Source: Actinomycetota bacterium
Lineage (GTDB): Bacteria; Actinomycetota; Actinomycetes; S36-B12; UBA10799
Direction: 5' to 3'
NCBI GenBank assembly: GCA_030837445.1
Contig: JAUPKM010000486.1
Span: 1-7,525, forward strand
DNA length: 7,525 nucleotides
A program made the position numbers and the translations under genes. Below the pieces are notes generated by a model. That model had not been told where the DNA came from. It was given only the letters and a program-made list of their open reading frames with translations, and ran no database searches. Shown piece after piece: positions 4,870-7,525 of this stretch. Positions within the stretch are counted from its first letter, which is position 1; every line of letters begins with the position of its first letter.

Positions 4870-7376
4870 CCACGACGTCCGAGGCGCCCGGCACGGTCGT
4901 CCCATCCGGGCACATCACGGCCACTATCGACGACATCTCAGTGGTCGTGCCGAAAGGCACGCTGATCATCCGGGCCGCGGAGCAAATCGGGATCGAGATC
5001 CCACGGTTCTGCGACCACCCGTTGCTGGACCCAGTGGCCGCCTGCCGGATGTGCCTGATCGAGATCGACGGGATGCCCAAACCGCAACCGGCCTGCGCCA
5101 TTCCGCTGACCGACGGCATGGTCGTGCACACCCAACTCACAAGCGTGGTGGCAGACGTCGCCCAGCGCGGGGTGATGGAGTTCCTGCTCATCAACCACCC
5201 ACTCGACTGCCCCGTCTGCGACAAGGGCGGTGAGTGCCCGCTGCAGAACCAGTCGATGACCGCCGGCCGCAGCACCTCCCGGTTCAACGGTCGCAAGCGA
5301 ACCTTCCCGAAGCCGATAAACGTCAGCGCCCAGGTGCTGCTCGATCGGGAGCGTTGCGTCTCCTGTGCCCGCTGCACCCGATTCGCCGATGAGATCGCCG
5401 GGGATGCCTTCATCGGCCTCCTCGAACGAGGTGCCAAACAACAGGTCGGCACCGCCTCCGATCAGCCTTTTGACTCCTACTTCTCCGGTAACACCGTGCA
5501 AATCTGCCCGGTCGGGGCGCTCACCAGCGCCGGTTACCGGTTCCGTTCCCGGCCATTTGATCTGGTCAGCACCCCGACTGCCTGTGAGCACTGCGCGGCA
5601 GGCTGCGCGATGCGCACCGATTCCCGGCACGGAACCGTGATGCGACGACTCGCGGGCGACGATCCGGCAGTGAACGAGGAATGGAACTGCGACAAGGGTC
5701 GATTCGCGTTCCCCTACCTCAGCCACGACCGGCTGCGCACACCGCTGCTGCGAGACGAGAACGGTGGGCTGGTGCCGGCGTCATGGCCCGAGGCGATCAG
5801 CGCGGCCGCGGCGGGCCTGGCCGCAGCCCGGGGACACGCGGCAACCCTGACGGGTGGCCGGCTGTGTCGTGAGGACGCCTACGCCTACGCCAAGTTCAGC
5901 CGGGTGGTGCTCGGCAGCGATGACCTCGACTTCCGGGCGCGGCCGGCCTCCACCGAGGAACGGGACTTCCTGGCCGCGGTCGTTGCAGGGACCGGTGTCG
6001 GCACCGACTACGCAGCGCTGAGCAACGCCCCGGTGGTAGTGCTCGTCGGGTTGGAGCCCGAGGAGGAGGCGCCGATCATCTTCCTGCGGCTGCGCAAGGC
6101 CGTGGACAAGGGCAGCACCAAGGTGGTGGCGATAGCTCCGTGGCAGAGTCCGGGGTTCGAGAAGACTTCGGCCACTCTCATCCCGACCATTCCAGGGGAC
6201 GAACCGTTGGCGCTGGCGGCGCTGGCTGATTCGACGCAGTCCGGCGCGATCGCGGAACTGTTGCGCAGCCCGGGGGCCGTCATTCTGGTCGGCGAAAGGC
6301 TGGGAAGTGTGCCCGGCGGTCTGACGGCGGCGCTGGCGCTGGCGGGACAGACCGGGGCGGCATTGGCCTGGGTCCCCCGTCGCGCGGGTGAGCGCGGGGC
6401 GCTGGAAGCTGGTGCGCTGGCGGGGGTACTGCCCGGTGGTCGGCCGCTAGCCGATGCCGGTGCCCGGGCAGAGGTGGCGGCCGCCTGGGGGTTGGCCGCC
6501 GATGCCTTGCCGGCAGTGCCCGGCCGCGATCTGACCGCGATCCTGGCCGTGCTGGCCGACCAGCGGCAGCTCTTGGCCGAGCGCGCAGCCGAGGCAGACC
6601 AACCAGACGCCGACGCCGACGAGGCGGGCGAGGCCGCGGACGAGGAGCGATTGCCGATCGAGGCGCTGCTGCTGGCCGGGCTACAGGCGAACGACTTCAC
6701 GGACCCGGCCGATTTCCTGGCGGGTGTCGACGCGGTCGGTTTCGTCTTGCAGCTCACGACTCACCTCAGTGATGTCAGCGCTTCTGCCGATGTGGTGTTG
6801 CCGGTGAAGGTCGACACTGAGCGGGCCGGTTCCTACCTTGACTGGGAGGGGCGGGTTCGTACCTTCCCCCGGGTGTTCCGCGACGCTGTCGGTTTCACCG
6901 ACGGGGAGGTGCTGGCGATGGTGGCCCGCGAGGTGGGTGCGCCGATCGGGGTCGGGGATACGGTCGCGTTTGCGCGGGAAGCCGCAGCGCTGGGCGACTG
7001 GAACGAGGACAGGTCCGAATTCCGGCCGCGGGAGCCGAAACCGGTCACTGTCGTGGCGGGGGAGGCTGTGCTGGCCACCTGGCGTCACCTGCTGGACCTC
7101 GGTGTGATGCAGGTGGGTGAGCCGTATCTGGAGGCCACCCGCAGACCGGTGGTGGCACGTATCTCGCCGGAGATGGCCGAGTCGCTCGCGGTGGCCGACG
7201 GCGACGACGTCACCGTCGCCACCGATGCCGGTTCGATCATGCTGCCAGTGCGGTTGACTGAGATGCCGGACCAGACCGTGTGGCTGCCCACCAACTCGCA
7301 GGGCAGCCAAGTCCATCAGGCGCTGCGGGTTACCGCCGGCGCGACCGTGCGAGTGTCCGCCGGAGGTGCTCAGTGA
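4866..7376 (+). CDS. nuoG: NADH-quinone oxidoreductase subunit G (75-kDa, clusters N1b, N4, N5, N7)
   Basis: NuoG (Nqo3, 75-kDa family) carries electrons from NuoF towards NuoI. The 836 residues start with a ferredoxin-type domain binding [2Fe-2S] N1b through C49, C60, C63 and C77. H111, C115, C118 and C124 (HPLDCPVCDKGGEC) bind N5. C164, C167, C170 and C214 bind N4. C240, C243, C247 and C275 match the C-x2-C-x3-C-x27-C motif of cluster N7, present only in some bacteria. From about 280 a molybdopterin-oxidoreductase-like domain follows, a relic without expected Mo chemistry, including SASADVVLPVKVDTERAGSY (638-657) and WEGR. A C-terminal dinucleotide-binding-like domain covers about 758-832. 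Residues 572-594 form an acidic low-complexity linker, and the region 440-600 is Ala-rich and poorly conserved. GGAGG (4857-4861) lies 4 nt before ATG 4866. The gene overlaps nuoF and nuoH by 4 nt each. Confidence 0.97.
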   Translation: MTTTSEAPGTVVPSGHITATIDDISVVVPKGTLIIRAAEQIGIEIPRFCDHPLLDPVAACRMCLIEIDGMPKPQPACAIPLTDGMVVHTQLTSVVADVAQRGVMEFLLINHPLDCPVCDKGGECPLQNQSMTAGRSTSRFNGRKRTFPKPINVSAQVLLDRERCVSCARCTRFADEIAGDAFIGLLERGAKQQVGTASDQPFDSYFSGNTVQICPVGALTSAGYRFRSRPFDLVSTPTACEHCAAGCAMRTDSRHGTVMRRLAGDDPAVNEEWNCDKGRFAFPYLSHDRLRTPLLRDENGGLVPASWPEAISAAAAGLAAARGHAATLTGGRLCREDAYAYAKFSRVVLGSDDLDFRARPASTEERDFLAAVVAGTGVGTDYAALSNAPVVVLVGLEPEEEAPIIFLRLRKAVDKGSTKVVAIAPWQSPGFEKTSATLIPTIPGDEPLALAALADSTQSGAIAELLRSPGAVILVGERLGSVPGGLTAALALAGQTGAALAWVPRRAGERGALEAGALAGVLPGGRPLADAGARAEVAAAWGLAADALPAVPGRDLTAILAVLADQRQLLAERAAEADQPDADADEAGEAADEERLPIEALLLAGLQANDFTDPADFLAGVDAVGFVLQLTTHLSDVSASADVVLPVKVDTERAGSYLDWEGRVRTFPRVFRDAVGFTDGEVLAMVAREVGAPIGVGDTVAFAREAAALGDWNEDRSEFRPREPKPVTVVAGEAVLATWRHLLDLGVMQVGEPYLEATRRPVVARISPEMAESLAVADGDDVTVATDAGSIMLPVRLTEMPDQTVWLPTNSQGSQVHQALRVTAGATVRVSAGGAQ
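7362..7366 (+). promoter_or_regulatory. Ribosome binding site of nuoH inside the end of nuoG
   Basis: GGAGG lies 6 nt before GTG 7373. It supports the GTG start of nuoH within the GTGA overlap with the nuoG stop; the 51 codons seen contain no better-placed start before the first membrane helix. Confidence 0.7.
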
Positions 7377-7525
7377 ACGGAACCGTCACGCTGGAGAGTT
7401 TCGGCAACGACCCGATCTGGCTCTCGATCGTCAAGGTACTGGGGCTGTTCGTACTTCTCGTGCTGATCGTGTTGTTCACGATCTGGTTCGAGCGCCGGGT
7501 GGTTGGCCGGATGCAGTTGCGGATC
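7373..7525 (+). CDS. nuoH: NADH-quinone oxidoreductase subunit H, N-terminal part (3' truncated by window edge)
   Basis: NuoH (ND1, Nqo8 family) is the membrane subunit that joins the peripheral and membrane arms and forms the entrance to the quinone chamber. Only the first 51 residues are in the window. They show a polar start, the first membrane helix (about 15-38, IWLSIVKVLGLFVLLVLIVL) and the conserved motif FERRVVGRMQLRI (39-51), which in the family continues as GPN. E40 is the conserved glutamate that ends helix 1. The start is GTG 7373, overlapping the nuoG stop by 4 nt with a good ribosome binding site. The reading frame is open to the last base. The rest of the operon (nuoI to nuoN) is expected downstream but cannot be seen. 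Confidence 0.95.
   Translation, partial: MNGTVTLESFGNDPIWLSIVKVLGLFVLLVLIVLFTIWFERRVVGRMQLRI

Noticed and set aside
3205..4905. A 566-codon open frame on the - strand opposite nuoE and nuoF
   Set aside because: Same compositional effect; the + strand encodes clear NuoE and NuoF with all cofactor ligands.
5583..5690. Extra four-cysteine site (C-x2-C-x3-C-x27-C) in NuoG as a possible novel cluster
   Set aside because: It is the known N7 site found in a subset of bacterial complex I; the spacing matches exactly, so it is not new.
6008..6757. A 249-codon Ser/Ala-rich open frame on the - strand opposite the NuoG middle
   Set aside because: Low-complexity mirror of the Ala-rich part of NuoG, with no family motif.
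1..7525. Search for mobile elements, CRISPR arrays, tRNA/rRNA genes, defence genes or a novel system
   Set aside because: The window is filled end to end by eight complex I genes with at most 23 nt between them; nothing else fits or is visible.

Overview
The window is the front and middle part of a nuo operon, which encodes the proton-pumping NADH:quinone oxidoreductase (respiratory complex I). All eight genes are on the + strand in canonical order: nuoA (3' end only), nuoB, nuoC, nuoD, nuoE, nuoF, nuoG and nuoH (5' end only). The DNA is G+C-rich throughout. NuoC and NuoD are separate proteins, NuoC has an N-terminal leader with a SGYGGLV...RPYGGWFD block, NuoE has a C-terminal tail with RTLAGFDD, and NuoG keeps the N7 cluster motif. 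Together these point to an actinomycete (Actinomycetota). I cannot place the genus, and the electron acceptor is probably menaquinone (inference from the phylum).

Layout: 3-212 nuoA C-terminus (membrane arm); 221-775 nuoB (cluster N2); 772-1479 nuoC and 1480-2889 nuoD (Q module and quinone pocket); 2913-3563 nuoE, 3565-4869 nuoF and 4866-7376 nuoG (NADH-oxidising module with FMN and the iron-sulfur chain); 7373-7525 nuoH N-terminus (membrane subunit at the quinone-chamber entrance). Electrons would run NADH to FMN (NuoF), through the N3, N1b, N4, N5 clusters (NuoF/NuoG) and on to N6a/N6b (NuoI, outside the window), then N2 (NuoB) and quinone at the NuoB/NuoD interface. NuoE carries the off-path cluster N1a. 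All iron-sulfur ligands expected for NuoB, NuoE, NuoF and NuoG are present.

The genes are packed very tightly. Three junctions overlap by 4 nt (GTGA or ATGA), one abuts, one has a 1-nt gap, one has 8 nt, and the largest gap (nuoD-nuoE) is 23 nt. There is no internal promoter, terminator, RNA gene, mobile element or CRISPR array that I can support, and no non-coding stretch above 25 nt. Translational coupling along one long transcript is the likely mode of expression.

I do not see an undescribed biological system here; this is conserved core metabolism. The points worth a second look are modest: a perfect 8-bp stem-loop that presents the nuoD stop codon in its loop just before the nuoE ribosome binding site, a Leu-to-Gly change in the NuoD quinone-pocket hairpin, an acidic low-complexity insertion in NuoG, and a longer than usual acidic leader on NuoD.
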